Source of the DNA: Cognatishimia coralii
GTDB lineage: Bacteria > Pseudomonadota > Alphaproteobacteria > Rhodobacterales > Rhodobacteraceae
Length of the DNA: 64,000 nucleotides
Direction: 5' to 3'
Assembly (NCBI RefSeq): GCF_037478305.1
Contig: NZ_JBBGAZ010000001.1
Coordinates: 124,001 to 188,000 of the forward strand
The notes under the pieces are model-generated. The model made no database searches, was not told the DNA's origin, and was given only the letters and a program-made list of their open reading frames with translations. This document shows, piece by piece, positions 15,668 to 24,489 of the stretch. The stretch's first letter is position 1. Each line of letters begins with the position of its first letter. A program made the translations under genes and the position numbers.

Positions 15668-16333
15668 CTAGGAATTCATGACTTCGGCGGCTAAGGCGCG
15701 GCTGACTTTGCGTTTTTTCGCGAGCGAGGCTTGGTCGATATCGCGCACGAGGCGGCGCGCTTCGGCAAAGCTGCGGTCCATATGCTTGACCATATAGGCG
15801 ATGGTTTCGGTATTCGGCGTGAGTTGGCGATCCACGAAGAGTTTCGCCAAGAGGATCGACAAAAGCGCGTCATCGGGTTCCTTGAGGACGGCGGTCGTCG
15901 TCCCCTCAAGGCGGCTTTTCAGGTCGGGTAGGGTGAGGCCCCAATGTTTGGGCTCTGAGATGCCGGTGACCAAGAGGGAATGACCCTCGGCCAAGGTCAG
16001 GTTATGCAGGTGAAAGAGCGCGTCTTGCGCGGCGGCGTCCTCTGCAATGGCCGGGACGTTTTCCACGGCAATCGGTGATTGTGCCAGATCCGGCACTGCG
16101 TCTTTGGTGAGGCTTGCCGCATCCATTATCCGCGCGCCCGATTGCGCGGCCCAGACATGCGCCAGATGCGTTTTGCCGCTACCTTCAGGGCCAATGATCG
16201 CAAGCTTGTTGCCCGCCCAATTGGGCCAGCTGTCAACCAGAGCCAAGGCCATCGCATTGGCGTCAGACACAAAGAAGTCGTCACGGCCCAAGGCTGCCCG
16301 CGCGGGCAGGTCAAAGCCTAGCTGTTCAGCCAT
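15668..16333 (-). CDS. hdaA: DnaA-like regulatory inactivation protein (HdaA)
   Basis: A 221-residue AAA+ protein resembling the ATPase core of DnaA but without its C-terminal origin-binding domain, as in Hda/HdaA. It starts MAEQLGFDLPAR: QLGFDL is a good match to the clamp-binding hexapeptide by which Hda binds the DNA polymerase III beta clamp. A Walker A motif GPEGSGKTH lies at about 48-56, and a DnaA-like sensor/lid region (DLKSRL, about 158-163) follows. In alphaproteobacteria HdaA promotes DnaA-ATP hydrolysis and so limits re-initiation. The ATG is 1 base after the stop of the upstream permease gene, so the two are coupled; ppk follows after 73 bases. Confidence 0.85.
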   Translation of the reverse strand: MAEQLGFDLPARAALGRDDFFVSDANAMALALVDSWPNWAGNKLAIIGPEGSGKTHLAHVWAAQSGARIMDAASLTKDAVPDLAQSPIAVENVPAIAEDAAAQDALFHLHNLTLAEGHSLLVTGISEPKHWGLTLPDLKSRLEGTTTAVLKEPDDALLSILLAKLFVDRQLTPNTETIAYMVKHMDRSFAEARRLVRDIDQASLAKKRKVSRALAAEVMNS

Positions 16334-16334
16334 C

Positions 16335-17408
16335 TTAGCTGTCGTCCTCGGTGGTGGATTCAAGCCCTTTGTAAAGGCGGGATTCAACGTATTGGCTGGA
16401 GGCATAGCGCACGAGGACGCCGATGGCTGCTGCAACAGGGACGGCCACGAGCATGCCCACAAAGCCAAAGAGCGAGCCAAAGAGCGATAGGGCGAACAAG
16501 AGCCACACGGGGTGGAGGCCCACCGAGCTGCCAACGAGTTTCGGCGTCAGATAGTTGCCCTCCAACATCTGGCCTGTGATGAAGATGCCGCCCACAAGGC
16601 CCAAAGACACCCAATCGCCCCAGAACTGGAATAGTCCGAGGCCTACTGCCAGGGCGCCTCCCACGAGGGCACCGACATAGGGAATGAAGGTGATCAGACC
16701 AGCAATTGCGCCGACGACGAGGCCAAATTGCAGACCCACCAGCATAAGCGCCACCGCATAGTAGGTGCCAAGGATTAGACAGACGGTGCCCATCCCGCGG
16801 ACAAAGCCTGCAAGCACGCGGTCCACTTCTTTGGCAAGGCGGCGAATGACAGGCGCATGATCGCGAGGCAAAAGTTGGTCTACACGGGCGACCATATTGT
16901 CCCAGTCCAGCAGCAGGTAGAAAGCCACAACCGGCACGACGACGATCAGGACCAACACGTTTACCAAACCAGCAGCAGACGTCAGAGCGGACTGCAGGAA
17001 TGCGCCGCCATGGGCTTGGATCTGATCCCCAATGGATGCAAGCGCCTGATAGGCCGCGCTTTCCGGGTTCAGAAGCTGCGGGAAACGTTCGCTGATAAAG
17101 GCCTGTAGGTCTCGGACCAGTTCCGGTGCGATTTGCACAAGCGACGTGGCTTGGGCGATCAGAGTCGGCACAACGGCTAGGATCATGACCACAAAGATCA
17201 GGATCGCGACGATGGTGATCAGTGCAGTGGCAGCAGCTCGCGACAATCCCATGGCCTCAAGCCGATCTGCGACCGGATCCATGAAATAGGCGATCGCGCC
17301 TCCCAGCACGAAAGGCAGAACCACATCGCCCAGCTGCCAGAGCGCCACAAATAAGACGACCGTGGCAATGCCCCAGTATTTCGCTTGTTCTTGAACCGGA
17401 AGAGCCAT
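16335..17408 (-). CDS. AI-2E/PerM-family transporter
   Basis: A 357-residue polytopic inner-membrane protein. Hydrophobic segments at about 13-30 (GIATVVLFVALWQLGDVV), 33-50, 65-87, a group around 150-170 (LVNVLVLIVVVPVVAFYLLL), and a cluster from 210 to 335 match the AI-2E transporter (formerly PerM/UPF0118) fold. Conserved features seen include FIPYVGALVGG (about 243-253) and GNYLTPKLVGSSVGLHPVWLL. Proteins of this family have been linked to AI-2 export or ion transport. The location upstream of hdaA is common in Rhodobacterales; from that I infer coexpression, not a shared function. A GAGGT ribosome-binding site precedes the ATG. Confidence 0.88.
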   Translation of the reverse strand: MALPVQEQAKYWGIATVVLFVALWQLGDVVLPFVLGGAIAYFMDPVADRLEAMGLSRAAATALITIVAILIFVVMILAVVPTLIAQATSLVQIAPELVRDLQAFISERFPQLLNPESAAYQALASIGDQIQAHGGAFLQSALTSAAGLVNVLVLIVVVPVVAFYLLLDWDNMVARVDQLLPRDHAPVIRRLAKEVDRVLAGFVRGMGTVCLILGTYYAVALMLVGLQFGLVVGAIAGLITFIPYVGALVGGALAVGLGLFQFWGDWVSLGLVGGIFITGQMLEGNYLTPKLVGSSVGLHPVWLLFALSLFGSLFGFVGMLVAVPVAAAIGVLVRYASSQYVESRLYKGLESTTEDDS

Positions 17409-17496
17409 TGGTACCTCGCCTCACGTGTTGCCCTAGACATCGCGTATTGAGAGACGGGATTCAAGAGGCCGACCCGATGGGGACGGGCCGGCCTTA

Positions 17497-17550
17497 TAAC
17501 CATTTGACTGGTTACTGGGGGCAACATCCGAGGGGCTGAAGCCTCAGATG
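17497..17550. other. Two inverted repeats between the PerM and fasciclin genes
   Basis: TAACCA/TGGTTA at 17497-17502 and 17509-17514 has a six-base loop. CATCCGAGG/CCTCAGATG at 17525-17533 and 17542-17550 forms a 9-base stem with one wobble. The second could end the fasciclin transcript on the minus strand but lacks a T-run. The first lies upstream of the permease gene and could be an operator. Confidence 0.35.
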
Positions 17551-17613
17551 CCGGTTACAGGGGGGAAGTAGGGCAACACCGATCCGTGTCAAACCCACTC
17601 CCGCCTTGGGGTC

Positions 17614-18129
17614 TTAGTGACAATCCGGACGAGTGCCCGGCAGCAGAACTTTGTCGATCACGTGGATCACGCCATTGTCGGCTTGGATATCTGCGATGAT
17701 GACGTTCGCCATCTCACCAGTACCATCCGCGATCATCACGCCGTCTTGCGAACGCGTAATGCAGAGGCGTTCAGAGGCCAGCACCGGCTTAAAGTAATTC
17801 GACCCATGCGGGATCATGCCAGCGGTCAGATTGCGGTCGTCTACGTGGTAAAGCAGAACATTGGTCAGCTGACCTTTGTTGGCGGGCTCCAGTAGGGTTT
17901 CGACTGTGCCTGCAGGCAGAGCCGCGAAAGCGTCATTCACGGGCGCATAGACGGTAAAGGGGCCTTCGCCCTGAAGGGTTTCAACCAGACCGGCGGCGCT
18001 CACGGCAGCCACGAGGGTTGAGAAGCGGTCGTCGCCCACGGCAATGTCGACGATGGTGTTAGACGCCATTGCAGACGTGCCAAGAGTGGCGGCAACTAAG
18101 GTCGCCGCAAGAGTGCTTGCGCGTTTCAT
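17614..18129 (-). CDS. Secreted fasciclin-domain protein
   Basis: A 171-residue protein with a signal peptide (MKRASTLAATLVAATLGTSAMA, then SNTIVDIA) and a single fasciclin (FAS1) domain. The domain starts with FSTLVAAVSAAGLVETL (about 37-53), has GPFTVYAPVNDAFAALPAGTVE (the H1 box, about 57-78), then LLYHV and the C-terminal H2-like NGVIHVIDKVLLP. FAS1 proteins act in adhesion or at the cell surface; secretion to the periplasm or outside is predicted. The ATG follows GAGGAAC at good spacing. Two cysteines (ERLCITRS and the penultimate C) could form a disulfide. The upstream region has nested inverted repeats. Confidence 0.9.
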   Translation of the reverse strand: MKRASTLAATLVAATLGTSAMASNTIVDIAVGDDRFSTLVAAVSAAGLVETLQGEGPFTVYAPVNDAFAALPAGTVETLLEPANKGQLTNVLLYHVDDRNLTAGMIPHGSNYFKPVLASERLCITRSQDGVMIADGTGEMANVIIADIQADNGVIHVIDKVLLPGTRPDCH

Positions 18130-18151
18130 TGATAAGTTCCTCACTGTTACG

Positions 18152-18189
18152 TTGCACAAGTACCCCGGGGTGCAAGTACTAAGGGGTAC
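18152..18189. promoter_or_regulatory. Nested inverted repeats upstream of the fasciclin gene
   Basis: TTGCA (18152-18156) and TGCAA (18171-18175) form one inverted pair. GTACCCC (18160-18166) and GGGGTAC (18183-18189) form a second, interleaved with the first. The latter half-sites are perfect and lie 31-60 bases ahead of the ATG, where an operator or promoter would be. No known factor is assigned. Confidence 0.35.
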
Positions 18190-18249
18190 GGGGCGACACG
18201 CGCTTTGGATCACGCGGCAGATAACAAGTGGATCACGGTTTCGTGGGGT

Positions 18250-19683
18250 TCAGAGCGTCAGGACGGGCTGTGCGTTCTGAGCCAGCCGTGCAACAACGGC
18301 CTTTTGCAGCCGAGGCGTAGGGATCGGGCAGGCCTCGGGCGGTAGATTGTCCCGTATGTCAGGAAACAGCGCTTTGATCTCGCGGCGCGCGGCAAGGGGA
18401 AGTGCGTTCAAAGACTGCCGGCCCATATAAAGGCTCTCGGTCGGCGCGCCTTCGGCCATGATGACTTCGTGACGGTCAAACAGAAGGTGGATATAGGTCA
18501 CGCTTTGCACGGAGGTATCGACAAAAATGCCGGGCAAAAGCGTGAGCTTATTTGCCGGTATCAATACATCGCGGGCGCCGGTGATACGCTTGGCAATCTT
18601 GGAAGAGACCAACATCCGGTGCTGGCGCGAGACCAAAAGGTCTTGCTTGGGTAAACCCTGACCCAAAGCACCCGCGACAATGCGGATAGGGCGCAGAGAG
18701 GGTGCGGCCTCTAGCTCTTTGGCGCTGAGGGTTCGCTTATAAGCACGCAGAAGCGAGGTTGCACCACGCTGGTCGTCATAGAGTGCGACCACATCGCCGG
18801 TCGCCAAGTCCTCGACGGCGCGCAGGCCATCAGGGGTATTGATCATTGTGCCGGCGGTGAAACACGGCACATAGGTCGTTCCCGAGATCACGCCGCTGGG
18901 AAAAGCGACGATGCCGACTGTTTCTTCGACGTGGTCTCGTTCTGAATCCGCGGATTGTTCCTCGTTGACATAGACACCGACGTTGTCGTCTGTCTGACCG
19001 TTGATCGCCACATGCGCGGTATCCGTGCCATTCATGGTCTGGGTTTTGGCAATCACGACAGCATCGTTGATCGTGGATCCAAAGCCAATCGTATCGGTTG
19101 CCTCATCAACACCATCAGCCGTCAGAGCCGTGCCGAAATCGCCGCTGCCTCCGGGCTCAATCGCGATCCAGCCGACGCTCTCTTGTGCATGGGTTCCGTC
19201 CTGACCTTCTTCCTCTTGCAAAGAGAGGTCAAAGCCATCGGCCGTGATATTAAACCCATCACTGTCCACGGTGGTTGTGTCATTGTTGGACATCACAGAC
19301 GTCATCACCACAGGCGGGCTGTCAAAGTCTCCGTTCAGATCCACAGAAGAGGTGCTGTCATCCGCCGCCGTATGCCCAGCTTCAATGATTCGCCCATCGG
19401 GGAGCGTGTGAATGCCTTCCTCAATCGCGAGCCAGTTGATGTCTTCAGAGACGGGATGGTTACCGTCCAGATATTCCCATTCTTCGATATAGAAGCTGAA
19501 AGAGGTGGTGTTGCCGTCTTCGTCATATTCTTGATCGACGATGCGGAACGTGTAGGGATGGCCACCGTTTTGCGTGCCAGTCATTACAATCACGGGATCG
19601 GTCAGCGGTTCGGTCAAGGTAACCGTAATCGCCTGATTGGCGACACCCGCAGTGTGGAGGCTGCCTGCTTCTCCGATTGCCAT
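18250..19683 (-). CDS. Hint-domain protein with three lectin-like repeats
   Basis: A 477-residue acidic protein. The N-terminal 270 residues hold three related blocks, each pairing a beta-rich stretch (VIVMTGTQNGGHPYTFRI; VVMTSVMSNNDTTTVDS; AVVIAKTQTMNGTDTAHVAI) with a closing pattern (INWLAIEEG; VGWIAIEPG; VGIVAFPSG). The blocks resemble H-type lectin/adhesin modules, a guess from pattern. From about residue 280 there is a Hint (hedgehog/intein) domain starting CFTAGTMINTPDGLRAVEDL with a later VSRQHRMLVSS. Proteins of this kind are frequent in Rhodobacterales and thought to be exported without a Sec signal peptide; none is seen here. The ATG at 19681-19683 follows GGGTAAG; a TTG 12 bases upstream is possible. 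Confidence 0.8.
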   Translation of the reverse strand: MAIGEAGSLHTAGVANQAITVTLTEPLTDPVIVMTGTQNGGHPYTFRIVDQEYDEDGNTTSFSFYIEEWEYLDGNHPVSEDINWLAIEEGIHTLPDGRIIEAGHTAADDSTSSVDLNGDFDSPPVVMTSVMSNNDTTTVDSDGFNITADGFDLSLQEEEGQDGTHAQESVGWIAIEPGGSGDFGTALTADGVDEATDTIGFGSTINDAVVIAKTQTMNGTDTAHVAINGQTDDNVGVYVNEEQSADSERDHVEETVGIVAFPSGVISGTTYVPCFTAGTMINTPDGLRAVEDLATGDVVALYDDQRGATSLLRAYKRTLSAKELEAAPSLRPIRIVAGALGQGLPKQDLLVSRQHRMLVSSKIAKRITGARDVLIPANKLTLLPGIFVDTSVQSVTYIHLLFDRHEVIMAEGAPTESLYMGRQSLNALPLAARREIKALFPDIRDNLPPEACPIPTPRLQKAVVARLAQNAQPVLTL

Positions 19684-19876
19684 GCTCTTACCCAAAAACG
19701 CGTTAACACTGCCCTCTATGGAGCCTTAGATCTGAACATAGCATGAAGATAAGGCAAAATTAAGGAAGGTTGCCAGTTTGAGGCTTTGACTTGTAACGCC
19801 TTGCGTGCTGCCCTCACTTGCCTGCCTCGAAAGAACCGCCTAAACGGGATGAAACACGACATCCCACGGAGCTCTT

Positions 19877-21229
19877 ATGCGCCTTTCTCGCTATTTCCTT
19901 CCTGTTCTGAAAGAGACCCCTTCAGAGGCTCAGATCGTCAGCCACCGCTATATGCTGCGGGCCGGTATGATCAAACAATCCTCGGCAGGGATTTATTCCT
20001 GGCTGCCACTGGGCTTTAAGGTGCTGCGCAAGATCGAGAATATCGTGCATGAAGAGCAGATCCGCGCTGGGCACATCCCGATGCAGATGCCGACGATTCA
20101 ATCGGCGGACCTGTGGCGGGAAAGCGGGCGCTATGATGCCTATGGCGAAGAGATGCTGCGCATCAAAGATCGTCATGATCGCGATATGCTGTTTACGCCC
20201 ACGGCTGAGGAACTGATCACAGATATCTTCCGCGGCCATGTGAACAGCTACAAAGACCTGCCGCTGACCATGTATCAGATCCAGTGGAAATTCCGCGATG
20301 AACGCCGCCCACGTTTTGGCGTTATGCGGGGTCGTGAGTTCTATATGAAGGACGGCTATAACTTTGATCTCACCAAAGAGGATGCGCTGCACGCCTATAA
20401 CCGCCATCTGGTGAGCTATCTGCGCACCTATGAACGCATGGGGTTGCAAGCGATCCCAATGCGCGCGGACGGCGGGCCGATTGGGGGCGATTACACTCAT
20501 GAGTTCCTGGTGCTGGCCGAGACCGGGGAATCTGAGGTGTTCTACGATAGCGCTGTGACAGACCTGACCTTTGGAGATCGCGAGATCGACTATGACTCGG
20601 TTGAACAATGTCAGGGTGTTCTCGAGGAATTCACCAGCCGCTATGCGCGGACTGACGAAACCCATGACGAAGCGCTGTTTAACGAGATCCCAGAAGAGCG
20701 CCGTCGCACGGCGCGCGGGATCGAAGTCGGTCAGATCTTCTATTTCGGCACCAAATACTCGGAGTCGATGAATGCAACGGTTCAGGGCCCCGACGGTAAG
20801 AATGTCGAGGTTCATATGGGCAGCCATGGCATCGGTGTGTCGCGTCTTTTGGGTGCGATCATCGAAGCCTCTCATGATGATAAGGGGATCATCTGGCCAG
20901 AGGGCGTCACGCCGTTCCATGTTGGCATCGTGAACCTTAAGCAAGGTGATGAAGAAGCCGATGCAGCCTGTGATGCTTTGTATAAGAGCCTGACGGCCGT
21001 TGGCCTTGAGCCGCTCTATGATGACCGCAAAGAGCGTGCGGGGGGCAAATTCGCGACGATGGATCTGATCGGTCTGCCATGGCGGATCACCGTTGGGCCG
21101 CGTGGTCTGAAAAACGGCGTTGTAGAACTGACCAGCCGTCGCACCGGCGAAAGCGAAGAGATCACGCCTGAGGCGGCTGTTGCGAAGATCGTCGAGATCT
21201 ATGCAGATCACCGCGTTACTGGGATCTAA
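19877..21229 (+). CDS. proS: Prolyl-tRNA synthetase (short bacterial type)
   Basis: Charges tRNA-Pro with proline. At 450 residues it is the alphaproteobacterial short form that lacks the large editing (INS) domain found between motifs 2 and 3 in E. coli ProS. Class II motif 2 is seen as WKFRDERRPRFGVMRGREF (about 136-154), motif 3 as GSHGIGVSRLLGAI (about 316-329), and a C-terminal anticodon-binding domain as PFHVGIVNLKQGDEEAD to the end. The N-terminus MRLSRYFLPVLKETPSEA matches the family start. The ATG lies five bases after GGAG. The SGNH hydrolase gene follows after 5 bases and is probably cotranscribed. Confidence 0.97.
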   Translation: MRLSRYFLPVLKETPSEAQIVSHRYMLRAGMIKQSSAGIYSWLPLGFKVLRKIENIVHEEQIRAGHIPMQMPTIQSADLWRESGRYDAYGEEMLRIKDRHDRDMLFTPTAEELITDIFRGHVNSYKDLPLTMYQIQWKFRDERRPRFGVMRGREFYMKDGYNFDLTKEDALHAYNRHLVSYLRTYERMGLQAIPMRADGGPIGGDYTHEFLVLAETGESEVFYDSAVTDLTFGDREIDYDSVEQCQGVLEEFTSRYARTDETHDEALFNEIPEERRRTARGIEVGQIFYFGTKYSESMNATVQGPDGKNVEVHMGSHGIGVSRLLGAIIEASHDDKGIIWPEGVTPFHVGIVNLKQGDEEADAACDALYKSLTAVGLEPLYDDRKERAGGKFATMDLIGLPWRITVGPRGLKNGVVELTSRRTGESEEITPEAAVAKIVEIYADHRVTGI

Positions 21230-21234
21230 AGCGC

Positions 21235-21855
21235 ATGAAAACGGTCCTCGCTTTTGGTGACAGCCTCACTTGGGGGTCTTGCCCCCATGGCACGGGGCGT
21301 CATCCCAAAGAGGACCGTTGGCCTGACGCCATGGCTGCGGGAATTCCGCAGGTCGAGGTGATCACCGAAGGCCTAAGGGGGCGCACTACGGCCTATTACC
21401 GCGCTGGGCCAACCGAGATGCGCGGCGATCTTTTGTTGCCGAGCCTTCTGCACAGCCATGCGCCTTTGGATCTGGTGATGGTCATGCTGGGCACAAACGA
21501 TGTCTATTCGCGCGTGCCGGTGACCGAGAGTTACTGGGGGCTGCGCAAACTGGTCGAGATTGTGCGCGGCCATCCCTATGGGATTGAGGGATACGCAGGC
21601 CCCAGGGTCTTGCTGATCGCACCGCCTGGCTTTGTGGCAGGGCAGTGTTTTGGCGTAGATGAAGGCGTTGTTGAGGCGGGACATCAATTGCGCGAGATCG
21701 TGCAGGATGTTGCCACTGAGTATGACACCGCCTTTTTTGACGCCTCGACCGTGGCGACTGCCGAAGCAGGGGATGGGCTGCACCTTGAGGCCCATGTGTC
21801 CCGCGCGCTGGGCGAGGCCTTGCAAGCGCCTGTGGCTGAGGTTTTGGACCTCTAG
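21235..21855 (+). CDS. SGNH/GDSL hydrolase (arylesterase / acyltransferase-like)
   Basis: A 206-residue cytoplasmic-looking serine esterase. Block I is FGDSLTWG (about 7-14) with the nucleophile Ser-10, followed by CPHGTGRHPKEDRW. Block III is MLGTNDVYSR (about 80-89), and the C-terminal DGLHLEAHV supplies the Asp and His. Sequence and spacing recall the Mycobacterium smegmatis acyltransferase MsAcT and related arylesterases, which act on short-chain esters. There is no signal peptide. It is five bases downstream of proS, likely in one operon. Confidence 0.88.
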   Translation: MKTVLAFGDSLTWGSCPHGTGRHPKEDRWPDAMAAGIPQVEVITEGLRGRTTAYYRAGPTEMRGDLLLPSLLHSHAPLDLVMVMLGTNDVYSRVPVTESYWGLRKLVEIVRGHPYGIEGYAGPRVLLIAPPGFVAGQCFGVDEGVVEAGHQLREIVQDVATEYDTAFFDASTVATAEAGDGLHLEAHVSRALGEALQAPVAEVLDL

Positions 21856-21880
21856 TCGGTTGAGTCCGGTTGCGCGCGGG

Positions 21881-21916
21881 GGAGCCTCCGGCGGGAGTAT
21901 TTCGGGCAAGATGAAT
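21881..21916 (+). repeat. Dispersed intergenic motif, copy 2 (extended form)
   Basis: GGAGCCTCCGGCGGGAGTAT continues as TTCGGGCAAGATGAAT. It shares the left half GCCTCCGGCGGG with copies 3 and 4, and GCAAGA with all six. It lies between the SGNH and DUF2937 genes. Confidence 0.6.
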
Positions 21917-21977
21917 GCCGGTTTGGTGTTCTCGGCCCGCCCGTGTTAAACTCTTTGCAAAAGCGGCGGAGAGCAGA

Positions 21978-22484
21978 ATGATCGCACGTGTCCTGGCATT
22001 AACGGGCGGCTTGGCCGGCGGGCTGAGCCTGTCGCAATTCCCCGAGTATTCTCAACAGTATATCCAGCGTCTGGCCGGCGCGGTTGATGAGTTGACCCTG
22101 TTTGTCGAGGGTTTTGACGCGGATGCCACATCGGTGGGCATGACGCGGGAGGCCGCTCTTGAAGAGATGGCTGCGAGTGGGGATCTGGGGGCTGCGCGGG
22201 CAGAGACCATCGGGTCGACAATTGTCCGCTATGAGAAGATGAGCGCCGCGCTTGAGGTGCTGCAAAGCTCGGGGCCGTTCACGCGGGCCTATAACGCCAT
22301 TCAGTTCAATGACTTAGATGTGGCGCGTGCCGCAGCGGATGATTTCAAGCCTGCGGTTCCGGTCAGTTTCGAAGGCGTAGTTTTCACAGGCTTCGGCTTT
22401 GTCGGCGGCTGGCTCGCGATTGCCTTGATATTCGGCATTTTGCGCCGCCTGATCTTTGGGCGAAGACGCGCTGGCGTGGCTTGA
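21978..22484 (+). CDS. DUF2937-type membrane protein
   Basis: A 168-residue protein with one hydrophobic segment at each end. The N-terminal block MIARVLALTGGLAGGLSLSQFPEYSQQYIQRLAGAVDEL matches the start of DUF2937 proteins as I remember them. Near the C-terminus is a second hydrophobic stretch (VFTGFGFVGGWLAIALIFGIL) followed by a basic tail RRLIFGRRRAG, so both ends probably face the cytoplasm. The ATG at 21978 follows GCGGAGAG. The loop between the two segments is predicted periplasmic. Function unknown; it precedes lolC by 51 bases. Confidence 0.75.
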   Translation: MIARVLALTGGLAGGLSLSQFPEYSQQYIQRLAGAVDELTLFVEGFDADATSVGMTREAALEEMAASGDLGAARAETIGSTIVRYEKMSAALEVLQSSGPFTRAYNAIQFNDLDVARAAADDFKPAVPVSFEGVVFTGFGFVGGWLAIALIFGILRRLIFGRRRAGVA

Positions 22485-22535
22485 CCCCCCTATGAGCCCC
22501 TCATAGGGTGCGCGCAACAAGAGCCCGGAGCAGAT

Positions 22536-23819
22536 ATGGCAGGCACACCTCCTTTTTCGCGATTTGAATGGATGATCGCCTGGCGCTATTTGCGTGCGCG
22601 GCGCGCCGAGGGTGGCGTGTCGGTGATGACGTGGATCAGCCTGATTGGGATCACGCTGGCGGTCTTTGCGCTGATCGCGACATTGGCTGTAAGAAGCGGT
22701 TTTCGAACGGAATTTGTGGACACCATTCTGGGCGCAAATGCCCATGTGACGGTTTACAATAGTGCTGTGGTGACCGAACGCGGGCAATTGGATCGCACGA
22801 TCAAGAATTTTGACGAGCTGGCCGCGACCTTGCAAACTGTTGAAGGTGTTGTGCGCGCGGCACCTTTGGTCAAGGGGCAGGTCATGGCGAACCTGCGTAA
22901 TCGTAACGCGGGGGTCGAAGTCTTTGGGATTTCGGCTGAAAACCTCGCGACCTTGCCACGCATCGCGAACCCCGAGACCTCCAGCGGCGACATCGCCCGC
23001 TTTGATGAGGGGATAGCGATTGGGTCCGGTGTTGCGCGAGAACTGGGTGTGTCTCTGGGCGATAAGATCAAGCTGATCTCGCCCAATGGGGTGCGGACGG
23101 CCTTTGGGGTCAGCCCGCGGGTTGTCAGCTTTGACGTGGTCTATATTTTCACCGCGGGGCGTTATGACATTGATCGCACGCGGGTCTATTTGCCCTTTGA
23201 GGCTGCGCAGAGCTTTTTCAACATGGAAGGCGCGGCCAATGAGATCGAGGTGATGGTCGAAGATCCTGAAAACGTGGATCTTTTGGCGCTGGATCTCTTG
23301 CGTGTCGCCGGAGATCGCGCGCTTTTGTGGACCTGGCGGGATACGTCTGGCGGGTTTCTGAGGGCCTTGGAAATCGAGGATAACGTGATGTTCATCATCC
23401 TCTCGATCCTCGTTCTGATTGCAGCGATGAACATCGTTTCGGGCCTGATTATGTTGGTGAAAAACAAGGGCAGTGACATCGGTATCCTGCGCACCATGGG
23501 GCTGTCGGAGGGATCGGTGCTGCGCGTGTTCTTTATCTGCGGAGCGTTCACGGGTGTGATCGGCACGGTGATGGGAGTGATCCTTGGGTGCCTCTTTGCG
23601 ATCTACATCGACCCGATCTTCTCTTTCGTGAATTTTGTCGCAGGCGGTGGCGTCTGGGATCCGGCGGTGCGCGGGATCTATCATTTGCCCGCAGAATTGC
23701 GGCTTGAAGACGTGCTTAGGGCCGTCTTCCTGAGCCTTGGATTGTCCTTTGTGGTGACCATCTTCCCAGCCCGTCGCGCGGCGCGGATGAACCCGGTGGA
23801 GGCTTTGCGGTATGAGTGA
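22536..23819 (+). CDS. lolC: Lipoprotein-releasing ABC transporter, membrane subunit
   Basis: Inner-membrane subunit of the LolCDE-type machine that extracts outer-membrane lipoproteins and passes them to LolA. It has 427 residues. A first membrane helix (VMTWISLIGITLAVFALIATLAV, about 30-52) precedes a large periplasmic MacB-like domain. Three C-terminal helices of the FtsX family follow, from about 280 (VMFIILSILVLIAAMNIVSGLI) to 415 (FLSLGLSFVVTIFPARRAARMNPVEALRYE). In alphaproteobacteria a single LolC/E hybrid (LolF) often replaces both. No second permease is adjacent, so LolF-type function is likely. The gene overlaps lolD by 8 bases. Confidence 0.92.
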   Translation: MAGTPPFSRFEWMIAWRYLRARRAEGGVSVMTWISLIGITLAVFALIATLAVRSGFRTEFVDTILGANAHVTVYNSAVVTERGQLDRTIKNFDELAATLQTVEGVVRAAPLVKGQVMANLRNRNAGVEVFGISAENLATLPRIANPETSSGDIARFDEGIAIGSGVARELGVSLGDKIKLISPNGVRTAFGVSPRVVSFDVVYIFTAGRYDIDRTRVYLPFEAAQSFFNMEGAANEIEVMVEDPENVDLLALDLLRVAGDRALLWTWRDTSGGFLRALEIEDNVMFIILSILVLIAAMNIVSGLIMLVKNKGSDIGILRTMGLSEGSVLRVFFICGAFTGVIGTVMGVILGCLFAIYIDPIFSFVNFVAGGGVWDPAVRGIYHLPAELRLEDVLRAVFLSLGLSFVVTIFPARRAARMNPVEALRYE

Positions 23820-24489
23820 TGCTGTGCTGAGCCTTGCGGGCGTAAAAAAGTCTTATAACAAAGGCTTGGCGAATGAAGTCAATGTGCTTCAGGGCTGTGA
23901 TCTGACGCTGAATGCCGGCGAAGTCGTGGCCTTGGTGGCCCCCTCTGGGTCAGGCAAATCGACACTATTACACATCGCGGGCCTCTTGGATGAGGCCGAC
24001 GAAGGCTCGGTCACGCTCGCTGGTACCGATATGGCGGGCCAATCTGATCGCAGACGCACAGCCGCGCGGCGTGAGGACGTGGGCTTTGTCTATCAGTTCC
24101 ACCATCTGCTGCCTGAATTCACAGCGCTTGAGAACATCACCCTGCCGCAATTCGCCAATGGGGTATCACCTGAGGCGGCTGAGGCACGCGCCATGGAGCT
24201 GCTGACCTCGGTCGACGTCGCGCATCGCGCGTCCCACCGTCCAGCAGAACTGTCTGGCGGCGAGCAGCAGCGCGTTGCCTTCTGTCGCGCGCTGGCCAAT
24301 GCGCCGCGGGTTTTGCTGGCCGATGAGCCGACGGGAAACTTGGATCCTGCGACCTCTGACACGGTGTTTGAGGCGCTTATGACGCTTGTACGCGGCTCGG
24401 GCATGGCGGCTTTGATCGCGACTCATAACCTTGATCTGGCCGCGCGTATGGATCGCATTGTGCGCCTCGAGGACGGGGTGCTCGTTTAG
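23812..24489 (+). CDS. lolD: Lipoprotein-releasing ABC transporter ATP-binding subunit
   Basis: Cytoplasmic ATPase that drives lipoprotein release, 225 residues. It contains Walker A (APSGSGKST, about 43-51), the Q-loop (YQFHHLLPEF), the signature LSGGEQQRVAF (about 144-154), Walker B (VLLADEPTGN, about 164-173) and the H-loop (ATHN). The motif RPAELSGGEQQRVA and the overall size fit LolD more closely than MacB. It overlaps the upstream permease gene by 8 bases. Its stop overlaps that of the convergent YdcZ-like gene. Confidence 0.93.
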   Translation: MSDAVLSLAGVKKSYNKGLANEVNVLQGCDLTLNAGEVVALVAPSGSGKSTLLHIAGLLDEADEGSVTLAGTDMAGQSDRRRTAARREDVGFVYQFHHLLPEFTALENITLPQFANGVSPEAAEARAMELLTSVDVAHRASHRPAELSGGEQQRVAFCRALANAPRVLLADEPTGNLDPATSDTVFEALMTLVRGSGMAALIATHNLDLAARMDRIVRLEDGVLV

